From: Streptomyces sp. SA15
GTDB taxonomy: Bacteria > Actinomycetota > Actinomycetes > Streptomycetales > Streptomycetaceae
NCBI RefSeq assembly: GCF_002291145.1
Contig: NZ_NTGE01000188.1
Coordinates: forward strand, 1 to 58,387
Length of the DNA: 58,387 bases
Direction of reading: 5' to 3'
A program made the position numbers and the translations under genes. Shown here one piece after another: positions 39,730-48,437 of the stretch. Numbering within the stretch: the first letter of the stretch is position 1; each line of letters begins with the position of its first letter. The notes under the pieces are model-generated. The model did no database searches. It was not told where the DNA came from and saw nothing but the letters and a program-made list of their open reading frames with translations.

Positions 39730-39894
39730 GTGTTCGAGCACCGGAAAGAGGCAGAAATGAGGCTGCACTCGGAAAAGCTGGCCAGGGAACTCGCTCTGGC
39801 GAAGCAGCGTGAAGAGGAGTCGCGAGCCGATGAAGGGCCCGCGACCGATGAAAATGAAACCGCAGCCACCACCGACGCGGAGCCCGTTGGGTGA
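39730..39894 (+). CDS. Small charged protein (54 aa)
   Basis: Short frame opened by GTG with a perfect AAGGAGG 6 nt upstream (39718-39724). The first 35 residues form a strongly charged helix (FEHRKEAEMRLHSEKLAREL, ALAKQREEESRADEG); the rest is acidic and Thr-rich (ENETAATTDAEPVG). It ends 4 bp from the converging DUF397 gene. I do not recognise it. The excellent ribosome site argues it is translated. Confidence 0.6.
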   Translation: MFEHRKEAEMRLHSEKLARELALAKQREEESRADEGPATDENETAATTDAEPVG

Positions 39895-39898
39895 CTCC

Positions 39899-40087
39899 TC
39901 AGCGTTCCGAGGCGAACGCGAGGAACTCGGTCCAGGCGCCGTCCGCGAACGCGAGACGTGCGCCTTCCTTGTCTTTGGAGTCGCGTACGTGGACCGTCGC
40001 GTCGGCCGCGGCTGTCGCGACCTCGACGCAATCAGGGCCGTCGTTGCTGCTGTAGCTGCTCTTGAACCACTCGAGGGTGGAGGTCAT
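39899..40087 (-). CDS. DUF397 small protein
   Basis: 62 aa: LEWFKSSYSSNDGPDCVEVA, VHVRDSKDKEG, ADGAWTEFLAFA, a clear DUF397. Its ATG (40087) overlaps the expected stop of the XRE gene (ATGA at 40084-40087) although that XRE gene is now frameshifted. Confidence 0.9.
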   Translation of the reverse strand: MTSTLEWFKSSYSSNDGPDCVEVATAAADATVHVRDSKDKEGARLAFADGAWTEFLAFASER

Positions 40088-40883
40088 GTCTCTTCTCCCA
40101 TGACTTTCTCGATGAAGGCCAGTGACTCGCGGGGCGTGAGGGCCTGCGCCCGGATCATTCCATAGCGCATCTCCAGGATCTGCACCTCCCGGGGATCGCT
40201 GATGACGCGGCTGTGCAGCTGAGCCTCTGATGCCCGAGTGTCTTGCCGTCCCGCAGTTTCAGCAGCCGGATCGACCCACCCATGCCCGCATGGTCCTCAC
40301 GATCCGTCGGCATGACCTGGATCGATACGTGCCGCAACTTGCTGATCTCCAACAGATGTTCGAGCTGTTGCCGCAGGACCATTCTGCCTCCAAGAGGCCG
40401 TCGCAGCGTCACCTCTTCCTGGACAAAGGTGAGAAGTGGCCGTGGTAGGCGCTCGAAGACGGACTTTCGAGCCACGCGCGCGGCGACGTGACGGTCGATC
40501 TCCTCCTCCGTGAATGCGGGTCGTCGCATGGTGTACAACTCCCGCGTGTACTCCGGCGTTTGCAGCAGGCCGTGGATGTGGTGGCTGTCGTACGCCCCCA
40601 ACTCCACCGCCTCATCCTCCAACTTCGCCAGATCCCGCACCTTCTTCGGATACCGAGCCCTTTCCACGTTCTCCTTCATCGCGGAGAGCTTCCCGCCCGC
40701 GCCGAGCACCTCATCGGCCTTGTCCAGGAAGTCCGGCTTGGGAATCCTCCGCCCCCGCTCCGCCGATGAGACCATCTCCCCGCCGTACCCGATCGCGTCC
40801 CCGAGCTCCGTCTGCGTCAGCCCGGCCGACTCGCGCCACATCTTGATCTTGCGACCGACCGTCCTGTGACGGACCCGGACCAT
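40084..40883 (-). pseudogene. XRE/DUF5753 regulator with 1-nt frameshift
   Basis: The helix-turn-helix (MWRESAGLTQTELGDAIGYG, VSSAERGRRIPKPDFL) and most of DUF5753 (GAYDSHHIHGLLQTPEYTRE, LLTFVQEEVTLRRPLGGRMV, HVSIQVMPTDREDHAGMGGS) are intact from the ATG at 40883. After GKTLGHQ the frame runs into unrelated sequence and stops at 40155, whereas the normal end (EAQLHSRVISDPREVQILEM, YGMIRAQALTPRESLAFIEK) is read one base out of register, ending in the TGA that overlaps the DUF397 start. The 800-bp span (3n+2) indicates one base lost near 40225-40230: either real or a sequencing error. A shortened 242-aa protein could still be made. Confidence 0.82.
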
Positions 40884-41017
40884 CCAGGGTCACTCGCGAC
40901 CAACCCGAACCACTCCCCTCACACCAGGCATACCGGCTCACCCCCTGAACCCCCCGTCCCCGTTCGATTACAGTGCTGAGCTGTCGTACGTACGGACGGT
41001 CGCCGTGGGAGGTCTTG

Positions 41018-42136
41018 GTGGGTGCGACAGCCGGGGCCGTCTGGGGGCGTGCCGAGCAGCAGGACTTTCGGAGCAGGGTGCGGGGGACGTTGCTCGGGGT
41101 GGCCGTGGGGGATGCCCTGGGCGCGCCTGTCGACGAGCTGGGGCTGGAGGAGATACAGCAGGAGTACGGTCCCGAAGGCCTCGTCGACCTGGCCTTCGGG
41201 TACGGCAGGCGCGGCGCGATCACCCACCTCACGCAGCTCACCCTGTTCACCGTGGACGGGCTGATACGCGCCCAGGTACGGCGGGACACCGGCGCCTGGC
41301 ATCCGCCGACCGATCTGCACCGGGCGTATCTGCGGTGGGCCGCCACCCAGCGGGACTGGGGGCCCGATGAGCGGCGCAAGGATGACGGGTGGCTCGCTCG
41401 GGAGGAGTGGTTGTACGCCCGGCGGGATCCCGCCCGGTCGCTGCTCATCGGGTTCGGGGACGAGAACATGGGCACGCTGGAGTCGCCCAAGAACCCCACC
41501 GAGCTCGGGCCCGAGGCCACCGCCCGTTCCGCGCCCTTCGGGCTGCTCGTGGGGTGGGAGCCGCAGCTGGTCGTCCAGCTCGCCGTGGAGTGCGCGGCGC
41601 AGACGCACGGCCACCCCATCGCCTACCTGTCGGCGGGCGCGTACGCCGTGATCGTGCACGGTCTGGCCTGCGGCGAGAGCCTCGACGGGGCCGTGCAGCG
41701 GGCGCTCGCGCTGCTCGCCGCCAGGCCCGGGCACCAGCCTGTGTCCGACGCGTTGCAGCACGCGCTGGGTGCCGTACGGCAGGGGATGCCCACGCCGGCG
41801 CGGGTGGAGGAGCTGGCGGCGGACGGCTCGGCGGACGGGCTGCTGGCGGCCGCCGTGTACTGCGCGCTGGTGGGGGAGGACGTACGGCATGGCCTGTGTC
41901 TCGCCGTGAATCACGACGGGCCCTCGGCGACCGCCGGTGCCCTGACCGGCGGGCTCCTCGGCGCCCTGCACGGCGAGACGGCCCTCCCCCCGGCCTGGCT
42001 GGCCGAGCTGGAGGGCCGTCCCACGCTGCTGGAACTGGCCGACGACTTCGCGATGGAGATGACCCAGGGGCCCGCGCTGCACGGTCCGGCGGGGTCGTCC
42101 CCGGGGTGGCTGGCCAGATACCCCAGGGGTGCCTAG
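41018..42136 (+). CDS. ADP-ribosylglycohydrolase family protein
   Basis: 372 aa from the GTG at 41018 (GGGAGG 5 nt upstream); the ATG at 40973 has no ribosome site. The fold signature GTLLGVAVGDALGAPVDELG at the N-terminus and, late, LAVNHDGPSATAGALTGGLL followed by GALHG (Mg-binding region, usually GGDxDT) are those of DraG/ARH enzymes, which remove ADP-ribose from proteins or nucleic acids. The usual D-x-D-T reads DGPSAT here, so one metal ligand may differ. No ADP-ribosyltransferase is adjacent; it is a lone gene between an XRE pair and a convergent secreted-protein gene. Confidence 0.84.
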   Translation: MGATAGAVWGRAEQQDFRSRVRGTLLGVAVGDALGAPVDELGLEEIQQEYGPEGLVDLAFGYGRRGAITHLTQLTLFTVDGLIRAQVRRDTGAWHPPTDLHRAYLRWAATQRDWGPDERRKDDGWLAREEWLYARRDPARSLLIGFGDENMGTLESPKNPTELGPEATARSAPFGLLVGWEPQLVVQLAVECAAQTHGHPIAYLSAGAYAVIVHGLACGESLDGAVQRALALLAARPGHQPVSDALQHALGAVRQGMPTPARVEELAADGSADGLLAAAVYCALVGEDVRHGLCLAVNHDGPSATAGALTGGLLGALHGETALPPAWLAELEGRPTLLELADDFAMEMTQGPALHGPAGSSPGWLARYPRGA

Positions 42137-42158
42137 CCCAGTCCTCCCTTCGCGCCGA

Positions 42159-44729
42159 TCACAGCGGCGCCACCGCCGACCACAGCCCCCGCCCGTGCGT
42201 CGCCACCAACAGCCGCCCCCCGTCCGGCGAGACGTCCAAGGACACGATCCCGGCGTTGGGCAGAGCCCCGCCGAGCCGGTACCAGGCGTAGCCGCCGTCG
42301 GTGGTGGGCGCCGCGGCGAAGACGCCGACGTCCGTGCCGACGACCACGTGGCCGTGCCAGAGGGTGAGCGCCCCGACCGGTGCGTCGGGCAGGCCGCCCG
42401 TGCGGTCGGTCCAGGTGGTGCCGCCGTCGGTGCTCTCGAAGACGTGGCCCTCGCCCGCGCCGGGGACGTACGAGCCGGTGAAGCCGCCGTACGTGGCCCA
42501 GACGTGGCGGGCGTCCCGAGGATCGACGGTGAGTGAGGTGACGTACCGGTTGGGCAGCGGCGCGGTGAGCCGGTGCCAGGTGCCGCCCGCGTTGGTGTCG
42601 ATGCCGCTGGAGTACTGGGCGCCCTCCCAGTACTCCCAGCCCGCGTACGTCACGGAGCCGTTCACGGCGAGCGCGGTGACGGCGTGTTTCTCGCCGGTGT
42701 CGTGGACGTTCGTCCAGTCGCAGGAGGCGGCCGTGCAGCGGGTGTCCCAGCCCTTGCCGCCGTTGTCCCACACGTACCGGCCGCCCGCGACCCAGTGGTT
42801 CAGGTCGCCGGTGTCGGAGGTGTAGGGGGCGATGAACTCCGGGCCCGGGTCGCAGCCCTTGAGGTCGGCGTTCCAGTCGCAGGCGGGCGAGATGTCGGTG
42901 AAGGAGTTCGAGTTCTCCGTGCCGTCGGAGCGGCCGCCGTTGGTGGTCAGTCCCATGTCGAGGTTGACGTACTCGTACACGGCCCGGTCGGCGTTCGCCG
43001 GGTCGGCGATGACGTAGCCGCCGTCGCCGCCCGCGGGCTGGTAGAGCTCACGCGCGCCCGGCAGGCTCAGTACGGTGCCGTTGTCCTGGGTGCCGCCCCA
43101 CGTGGACAGGGCTCCGGTCGCCGGGTCACGGCCGTAGGCGGCGTCGTAGTACTGGAGCGTGCGCAGGCCCTGGTTCAGGTTGGTCCAGCCTTCGGAGGGC
43201 AGCACCGGGTCCGGGCGCAGGGTCCCGGAGCGCTCGTAGACGCCGCCGTCGTTGCCGAAATACACCCGGTGGCCGGGGCCGAAGGCGATGGCGTGCTGGT
43301 CGGGGTGGGACGTCATCGGGCAGCCGCCCGCGATCGGCCCCTGGGTCCAGCACTTCAGGCCGTAGTTCCAGTACGGGCCGATCGTCGCCCATGTCTTTCC
43401 GCCGTCCCAGCTCTCGAAGACCTCGGAGAAGGCCGCGTAGACGTGCTGCGGGTCGGCGGGGTCCACGGCGACGTACTGGTTGTACCAGGCGGCGCCGGCC
43501 GGGTCGCTGTTCTGCGCGCCCGCCGCCTTGAGGACGTCCTCGTCGGCGACCGTCGTCCAGGGCCCGGTCGTGTCGCCGGTCGCCGAGCGGTAGATCGCCC
43601 CGTCGTCGCTGCCTTTCTTGGCGTCGGCGACGAGCGCGAACAGTGCGCGGCCGTCGGCCGAGTAGGAGAGGGTCGAGCGGCCGGGGGTGAGACCCGCCAG
43701 GTCGCCGGTCGGGGTGACCTTGTGCCAGGTGCCGGGCTTTCCGGAGTCGTCGGACTCGTAGATGCCGTTCCCGTCGCCGTCGGAGGTGAAATAGCGCGCG
43801 ATCACGGCTATGACCTGCCGGCCGCCGGTTCCGGGGCGTACGGCGACGTCGGTCGCGGCCGAGGACAAGGCCCTGTCCGGGTCACCGGGGGCCAGGGCGA
43901 CCGTCCAGTCGGAGGTGATGTCGTCGGCGTCGCGGCGCAGGACGCCCTCGTTGGTGGCCGCGTAGACGTGGCCCTGGCCGTCGAAGGTGATCCGGGGGAC
44001 GACACTGCCGTCGATCCGCTTGCCCACCTGCTTCCAGGTGCGGCCCCGGTCGGTGGAGCGGTAGATGCCGAGGCCGGTGTAGGAGTCGCCGGAATTGCTG
44101 GGCTCGCCGGTGCCGATCCACAGGGAGTGGTCGGCGGGGTTCACGGCCAGGGCGCCCATGGCGAGGGTCTGCTGATGGTCGGAGAGAGGCCGCCAGCGCC
44201 GTCCGTCGTCGTCGGAGCGCCACAGGCCGCCGTCGGCGGCGCCCATGTACACCGTGTGCCCGTCGACGGCGAGGGCGGCGACGCGGCCGCTGTTCAGCCC
44301 CCATCCGGCGCCGAAGTTCGACGCGACGGGGTCGGCGTACCCCTTGTCCTCTTGCTGGAGGGGGACGTTCGTGACCTCGGACCACCGGGTCGGCACGGTC
44401 GGCAGCCGCCCGGCCTGGGTGCGCGCGTGGGCCAGCGCGCCGGGCCCGACGGCATCGCCGGGAGCCGTCTTCATACGGGCCTGCTGGGCGAACCCGGCGG
44501 TCGGGTCGTCGCGGTCGGTGCCGTCGTCGTCATCGCCGGGGTCGTCGCCGGCGTCGTTCGCGACCAGGGCGCCGGCCGCGGTGTCCGCCGTGGGGCTGAC
44601 CGGACCGGGTCTGAGGTGGTCGTGCGGGGTGGCGGGCGACGCCGCGTCGGCGCGGCCCGCCACCAGGATCAGGGCGCAGGCGGCGATGACCGCCGCCCGC
44701 GCGCTCCGTGGGGGGTGGGAGAGGTTCAT
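42159..44729 (-). CDS. Secreted multi-bladed BNR/sialidase-repeat protein
   Basis: 856 aa. Signal peptide (RAAVIAACALILVAGRADA), a disordered acidic stretch (NDAGDDPGDDDDGTDRDDPT), then many BNR/Asp-box-type repeats: GLWRSDDDGRRWRPLSD, GIYRSTDRGRTWKQVG, YESDDSGKPGTWHKV, FESWDGGKTWATIG, VFESTDGGTTWTDRTG, GLWSAV. This architecture matches xyloglucanase/VPS10-like propellers of secreted glycoside hydrolases. Substrate not assignable. It converges on the ADP-ribosylglycohydrolase gene. Confidence 0.85.
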   Translation of the reverse strand: MNLSHPPRSARAAVIAACALILVAGRADAASPATPHDHLRPGPVSPTADTAAGALVANDAGDDPGDDDDGTDRDDPTAGFAQQARMKTAPGDAVGPGALAHARTQAGRLPTVPTRWSEVTNVPLQQEDKGYADPVASNFGAGWGLNSGRVAALAVDGHTVYMGAADGGLWRSDDDGRRWRPLSDHQQTLAMGALAVNPADHSLWIGTGEPSNSGDSYTGLGIYRSTDRGRTWKQVGKRIDGSVVPRITFDGQGHVYAATNEGVLRRDADDITSDWTVALAPGDPDRALSSAATDVAVRPGTGGRQVIAVIARYFTSDGDGNGIYESDDSGKPGTWHKVTPTGDLAGLTPGRSTLSYSADGRALFALVADAKKGSDDGAIYRSATGDTTGPWTTVADEDVLKAAGAQNSDPAGAAWYNQYVAVDPADPQHVYAAFSEVFESWDGGKTWATIGPYWNYGLKCWTQGPIAGGCPMTSHPDQHAIAFGPGHRVYFGNDGGVYERSGTLRPDPVLPSEGWTNLNQGLRTLQYYDAAYGRDPATGALSTWGGTQDNGTVLSLPGARELYQPAGGDGGYVIADPANADRAVYEYVNLDMGLTTNGGRSDGTENSNSFTDISPACDWNADLKGCDPGPEFIAPYTSDTGDLNHWVAGGRYVWDNGGKGWDTRCTAASCDWTNVHDTGEKHAVTALAVNGSVTYAGWEYWEGAQYSSGIDTNAGGTWHRLTAPLPNRYVTSLTVDPRDARHVWATYGGFTGSYVPGAGEGHVFESTDGGTTWTDRTGGLPDAPVGALTLWHGHVVVGTDVGVFAAAPTTDGGYAWYRLGGALPNAGIVSLDVSPDGGRLLVATHGRGLWSAVAPL

Positions 44730-44851
44730 ACCACCTGATCACACAGCGGTCTGTTGAACTTTTGAGTGATCAGGCGGCAATGATCCGGCAAAGGTCATCT
44801 CCCGTACAAACCAAGGGAGCTGAGAAGCCCTCAGGTCTGCCACACGCTGCG

Positions 44852-46426
44852 TCAGTCCTTCACCGGCGCCCGCACCGCGTCGTCCATCGGATCCGCCGGC
44901 GTCGGGATCGCCGCCGCGGCCGATCCGTCGTCGTCCGTGTTGATCTTCTCGATGATCGCGAGGCGTTCCGGGGTGTCCTCCGGCCTCAGGAAGCCGACGA
45001 GGATGTAGAGGATCAGGGAGACGGCCAGCGGGATCGATACCTGGTACTGGAGCGGGACGCCGCCCTCTACGTTCCAGTTGATGGGGTAGTTGACCAGCCA
45101 GAAGGCGAACAGGCCCATGGACCAGCTGATGAGCGCCGCGGTCGGGCCGGAGCGGCGGAACGGGCGCAGCAGGCCCAGCATCATCGGGATGGCCATCGGG
45201 CCCATCAGACCGGCCACCCACTTGATGACGACCGTGATGATGTCCTTGAAGGTGGGCGAGTTGACCTGCGTGGCCGCCGCCATGGACAGGCCGAGGAAGA
45301 CGACCGTCGCGATCCGGGCCGCGATCAGTCCCGTCCGCTGGCTCCACGCCCGTGCCCGCGCCGACATCACCGGGGCGACGTCCCGGGTGAAGACGGCCGC
45401 GATGGCGTTGGCGTCGGAGGAGCACATGGCCATGGTGTGCGAGAAGAAGCCGACGATGACCAGTCCCAGCAGGCCGTGCGGGAGGAGTTGTTCGGTCATC
45501 AGGCCGTACGAGTCCGAGCCGTCCGGCTTCTGCGCCTCCACCAGCAGCGGCGACATCCACATGGGGTAGAACAGGACCAGGGGCCAGACGAGCCACAGCA
45601 CCGCCGACAGCCGGGCCGAACGCGCTGCCTCCTTGGGGGTGGCCGTCGCCATGTAGCGCTGGGCCTGGTTGAGCATGCCGCCGTTGTACTCGAACAGCTT
45701 GATGAAGAGGAAGGCCAGCAGGAACACCGCGCCGTAGTCGGCGACCAGCGGTTTCTCGTGGCCCTGCAGGGCCGGCTGGTCCCAGGCGTCGATGAATCCG
45801 ATGTTCCTGTCACCGAGTTCCATGATCACGGCGACGAACATCGCCACACCGGCGAGGAGCTGGATGACGAACTGGCCCAGCTCGGTCAGCGCGTCCGCCC
45901 ACAGGCCGCCGATCGTGCAGTAGACGGCCGTGATGGTGCCGGTGATGAGGATGCCCTGGTTCAGGGAGATGCCGGTGAAGACGGACAGCAGGGTGGCGAT
46001 CGCGGCCCACTTCGCGCCCACGTCCACGATCTTCAGCAGCATGCCGGACCAGGCCAGCGCCTGCTGGGTCTTCAGGTCGTAACGGTTCTTCAGGTACTCC
46101 AGCGGGGAGGCCACATGGAGCCTGGACCGTAACCGGTTGATGCGCGGGGCGAACAGCTTCGAGCCGATCGCGATGCCGAGGGCGATCGGGAACGACCAGG
46201 TGACGAAGGAGGTGACGCCGTAGGTGTAGGCGATGCCCGCGTAGCCGGTGAACATCACCGCGCTGTAGCCCGACATGTGGTGCGAGATGCCGGAGAGCCA
46301 CCAGGGCATCTTGCCTCCGGCGGTGAAGAAGTCACTGACGTTGTCCACACGCTTGTGCGACCACACGCCGATGGCGACCATCACGCCGAAGTAGCCGATG
46401 AGCACGGCCCAGTCGAGACTGTTCAT
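44852..46426 (-). CDS. Sodium:solute symporter (SSS family)
   Basis: 524 aa from the ATG at 46426 (AAGGGGG upstream). About 13 membrane segments; SSS landmarks are SDFFTAGGKMPWWLSGISHH, MSGYSAVMFTGYAGIAYTYG, ASPLEYLKNRYDLKTQQALA, ITAVYCTIGGLWADALTELG followed by QFVIQLL, and MCSSDANAIAAVFTRDV. The C-terminal tail is soluble. It would import an organic solute with Na+; which one is not clear. The promoter side (46500-46580) is AT-rich. Confidence 0.88.
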   Translation of the reverse strand: MNSLDWAVLIGYFGVMVAIGVWSHKRVDNVSDFFTAGGKMPWWLSGISHHMSGYSAVMFTGYAGIAYTYGVTSFVTWSFPIALGIAIGSKLFAPRINRLRSRLHVASPLEYLKNRYDLKTQQALAWSGMLLKIVDVGAKWAAIATLLSVFTGISLNQGILITGTITAVYCTIGGLWADALTELGQFVIQLLAGVAMFVAVIMELGDRNIGFIDAWDQPALQGHEKPLVADYGAVFLLAFLFIKLFEYNGGMLNQAQRYMATATPKEAARSARLSAVLWLVWPLVLFYPMWMSPLLVEAQKPDGSDSYGLMTEQLLPHGLLGLVIVGFFSHTMAMCSSDANAIAAVFTRDVAPVMSARARAWSQRTGLIAARIATVVFLGLSMAAATQVNSPTFKDIITVVIKWVAGLMGPMAIPMMLGLLRPFRRSGPTAALISWSMGLFAFWLVNYPINWNVEGGVPLQYQVSIPLAVSLILYILVGFLRPEDTPERLAIIEKINTDDDGSAAAAIPTPADPMDDAVRAPVKD

Positions 46427-46589
46427 GGGCCCCCTTCCAGGGTCCGCCGCCAGGGTCAGGCATGTGAACTCTGAGTGGGGCGGCATGCCCACGGCAAGCG
46501 CGAGGAAGGTCAAGAGCGCGTAAAATTGTTCGGCTTTATGGCCCGGGGTTGTATATGTGAACGCGGGGGTTTGGCTGAAAAGGATCAGG

Positions 46590-47375
46590 TCAGCGCATCA
46601 ATTCCCCGGCGTTCACCAACAGCGACTGCCCCGTGATCGCCCGCGCCCGGTCCGACGCCAGGAACACCGCCGCGTCCGCCACATCCGCGTCCGAGGCCAG
46701 CTCCGGCAGTGCCATCCGGCCGGTCAGCCGCCGCAGCACCTCGTCCTCCCCTACCCCTTCCGTCCGCGCCGTGAACTGGACGTACGCCCGCACCGGCGGG
46801 CCCCACATCCAGCCCGGCAGCACGGTGTTGACGCGGATGCGGTGCGGCCCGAGTTCCCGCGCCAGGGAGTACATCGCGCTGGTCAACGCCCCCTTCGAGG
46901 CCGCGTACGCCGCCTGCCGTACCTGCGACGGGGCCGCCACCGCCGACTGCGTCCCGATGAAGACCACCGAGCCGCCGCGTTCCTTCAGTCCCGGCAGGCA
47001 GGCCCGGGTCATCCGCAGCGTCCCCAGCAGATTCACGTCGATCACCGACTGCCAGGTCGCGAAGTCGGCGTCCTCCAGCCCGCCGAAGTAGCTGTCCCGG
47101 GCGGCCACATGGACGACGGCGTCGATCCGCCCGAACCGCTCCCGCGCCAGCGCCGCCAGCGCCTCGCACTGCCCCTCGTCCCTGACGTCGGTCGCCCGGT
47201 ACGCCGTGTGCGCCCCGTCCGGATCGATCTCGGCCGCGCTCTTGGCGAGGTTCGCCTCCGTCCGCGCCCCGAGCACCGCGTTCCCGCCGTCCCGCACGAC
47301 GGCCGCCGCGACCTGGTGACCGAGCCCGGCGCCGACTCCGGACACGACGACGGTCTTGCCCGTGAGCGGTGACAT
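46590..47375 (-). CDS. Short-chain dehydrogenase/reductase
   Basis: 261-aa SDR: cofactor motif GVGAGLG (13-19), HVAA in place of NNAG, Ser144 (FIGTQSAVAAPSQ), Tyr157 and Lys161 (YAASK). The end reads ITGQSLLVNAGELM. An ATG with GGGGAGG upstream. It lies divergent from the EthD-like gene across a 203-bp region carrying a hairpin and an operator of the CTGAC type, so it may belong to the same regulon. Confidence 0.88.
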   Translation of the reverse strand: MSPLTGKTVVVSGVGAGLGHQVAAAVVRDGGNAVLGARTEANLAKSAAEIDPDGAHTAYRATDVRDEGQCEALAALARERFGRIDAVVHVAARDSYFGGLEDADFATWQSVIDVNLLGTLRMTRACLPGLKERGGSVVFIGTQSAVAAPSQVRQAAYAASKGALTSAMYSLARELGPHRIRVNTVLPGWMWGPPVRAYVQFTARTEGVGEDEVLRRLTGRMALPELASDADVADAAVFLASDRARAITGQSLLVNAGELMR

Positions 47376-47424
47376 CGATGGCCTCCCCTTTTTTCGCGGC
47401 GGTTCACCTCCGGGGCGCTACAGC

Positions 47425-47488
47425 CTGTGTCGGGAGCGCGACCGTGCTCAGCCCTTCGGGCCTCCGCGCGCTCGCACTCCCGACACAG
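47425..47488. promoter_or_regulatory. Large hairpin in a divergent promoter region
   Basis: CTGTGTCGGGAG (47425-47436) pairs perfectly with 47477-47488, and an inner GAGCGCG/CGCGCTC pairing extends it. A 7-bp direct repeat GGTTCAC flanks it at 47401 and 47510. It lies between two divergent starts, so it is not a simple terminator; it could be a leader structure or a remnant. Confidence 0.5.
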
Positions 47489-47530
47489 TCGCGCCCCTTC
47501 GGTTCACTCGCCGTAGCTCTGGCGCATTAT

Positions 47531-47545
47531 CTGACGGAGCGTCAG
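47531..47545. promoter_or_regulatory. CTGAC-N5-GTCAG operator before the EthD-like gene
   Basis: CTGACGGAGCGTCAG, 33 bp before the ATG at 47579. Sixth copy of the motif, 26 kb away from the previous pair. Confidence 0.72.
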
Positions 47546-47578
47546 AGTAGGGGCGACCGCAGGAGGAGGGAAGCTCCC

Positions 47579-48433
47579 ATGTCCGAAGACACCCGCAGCG
47601 AGATGTACGGCGAGCTGGCCGCCGTAGGCCCGTACGGCGTCCGCGCCGGCCACGCGCTCATCACCATGGTCGAGCCGCACCCGGGCCACGAGTACGCCTA
47701 CAACCGCTGGTACGAGGACGACCACTACTACGCCGGCGCCATGGCCATGCCCTGGATGTACGCCGGCCGCCGCTGGGTGGCCACCCGGGACCTGCAACTC
47801 CTGCGCCGGCCCGAGAAGTCGGCGATCGCCGAGCCGGTCACCGCCGGGTGTTACCTCTCCACGTACTGGATCACCGACGGCCGCTACGACGACCACATGC
47901 GCTGGACCGTCGGCATCAACAAGCGCCTCAACCGCGACGGCCGCGTCTACCGGGACCGTACGCATGTCTTCACCGCGTTCCAGGACCACGAGGCGACGGT
48001 GTACCGGGACGGGGCGGCCGGGCCCCGCGACTTCCACGCCCTCGACCACCCCTATGCCGGCCTGGTCCTCCAGGTCGTCGACACCGACTCGCCCGAACAG
48101 CGCGCCGAGCTGCTGGAGTGGCTGGTCTCCCGCGACCTTCCCAAGCGTGTGGCGCCCAAGGAAAATGTCACAGCTCCGTCCGCGATGGTGACCGTCTTCC
48201 GGCCGACCCTGCTGCCCGGCGACCGTATGTCGTACGTCAAGCAGGTCGAGGGCGTCGACACCCGGCTGACCCTGCTGTGGTTCCTGGAGGCGGACCCACG
48301 GGAGTGCTGGGAGCCGTACTTCACCGGCCTGGAGACGGCGGTCAGCGAGGCCGGGCTGGGAAGGGTGGAGTTGCTGGCCCCCTTCATCCCCACCGTCCCC
48401 GGCACCGACAAGTACGTCGACCAGCTGCGCTGA
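47579..48433 (+). CDS. EthD/Dabb-like protein of unknown function
   Basis: 284 aa; ATG with AGGAGGAGGG upstream. Appears to be two ferredoxin-like units: the first contains HALITMVEPHPGHEYAYNRW followed by YEDDHYYAGAMAMPWMYAGR, the second LVLQVVDTDSPEQRAELLEW and SAMVTVFRPTLLPGDR...RLTLLWFLEADPRE. EthD-like proteins accompany ring-degrading or polyketide-modifying enzymes. The upstream CTGAC-N5-GTCAG site ties it to the catabolic operons at 7, 18 and 21 kb. Its stop is 4 bp from the convergent gene. Confidence 0.75.
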   Translation: MSEDTRSEMYGELAAVGPYGVRAGHALITMVEPHPGHEYAYNRWYEDDHYYAGAMAMPWMYAGRRWVATRDLQLLRRPEKSAIAEPVTAGCYLSTYWITDGRYDDHMRWTVGINKRLNRDGRVYRDRTHVFTAFQDHEATVYRDGAAGPRDFHALDHPYAGLVLQVVDTDSPEQRAELLEWLVSRDLPKRVAPKENVTAPSAMVTVFRPTLLPGDRMSYVKQVEGVDTRLTLLWFLEADPRECWEPYFTGLETAVSEAGLGRVELLAPFIPTVPGTDKYVDQLR

Positions 48434-48437
48434 CCGG

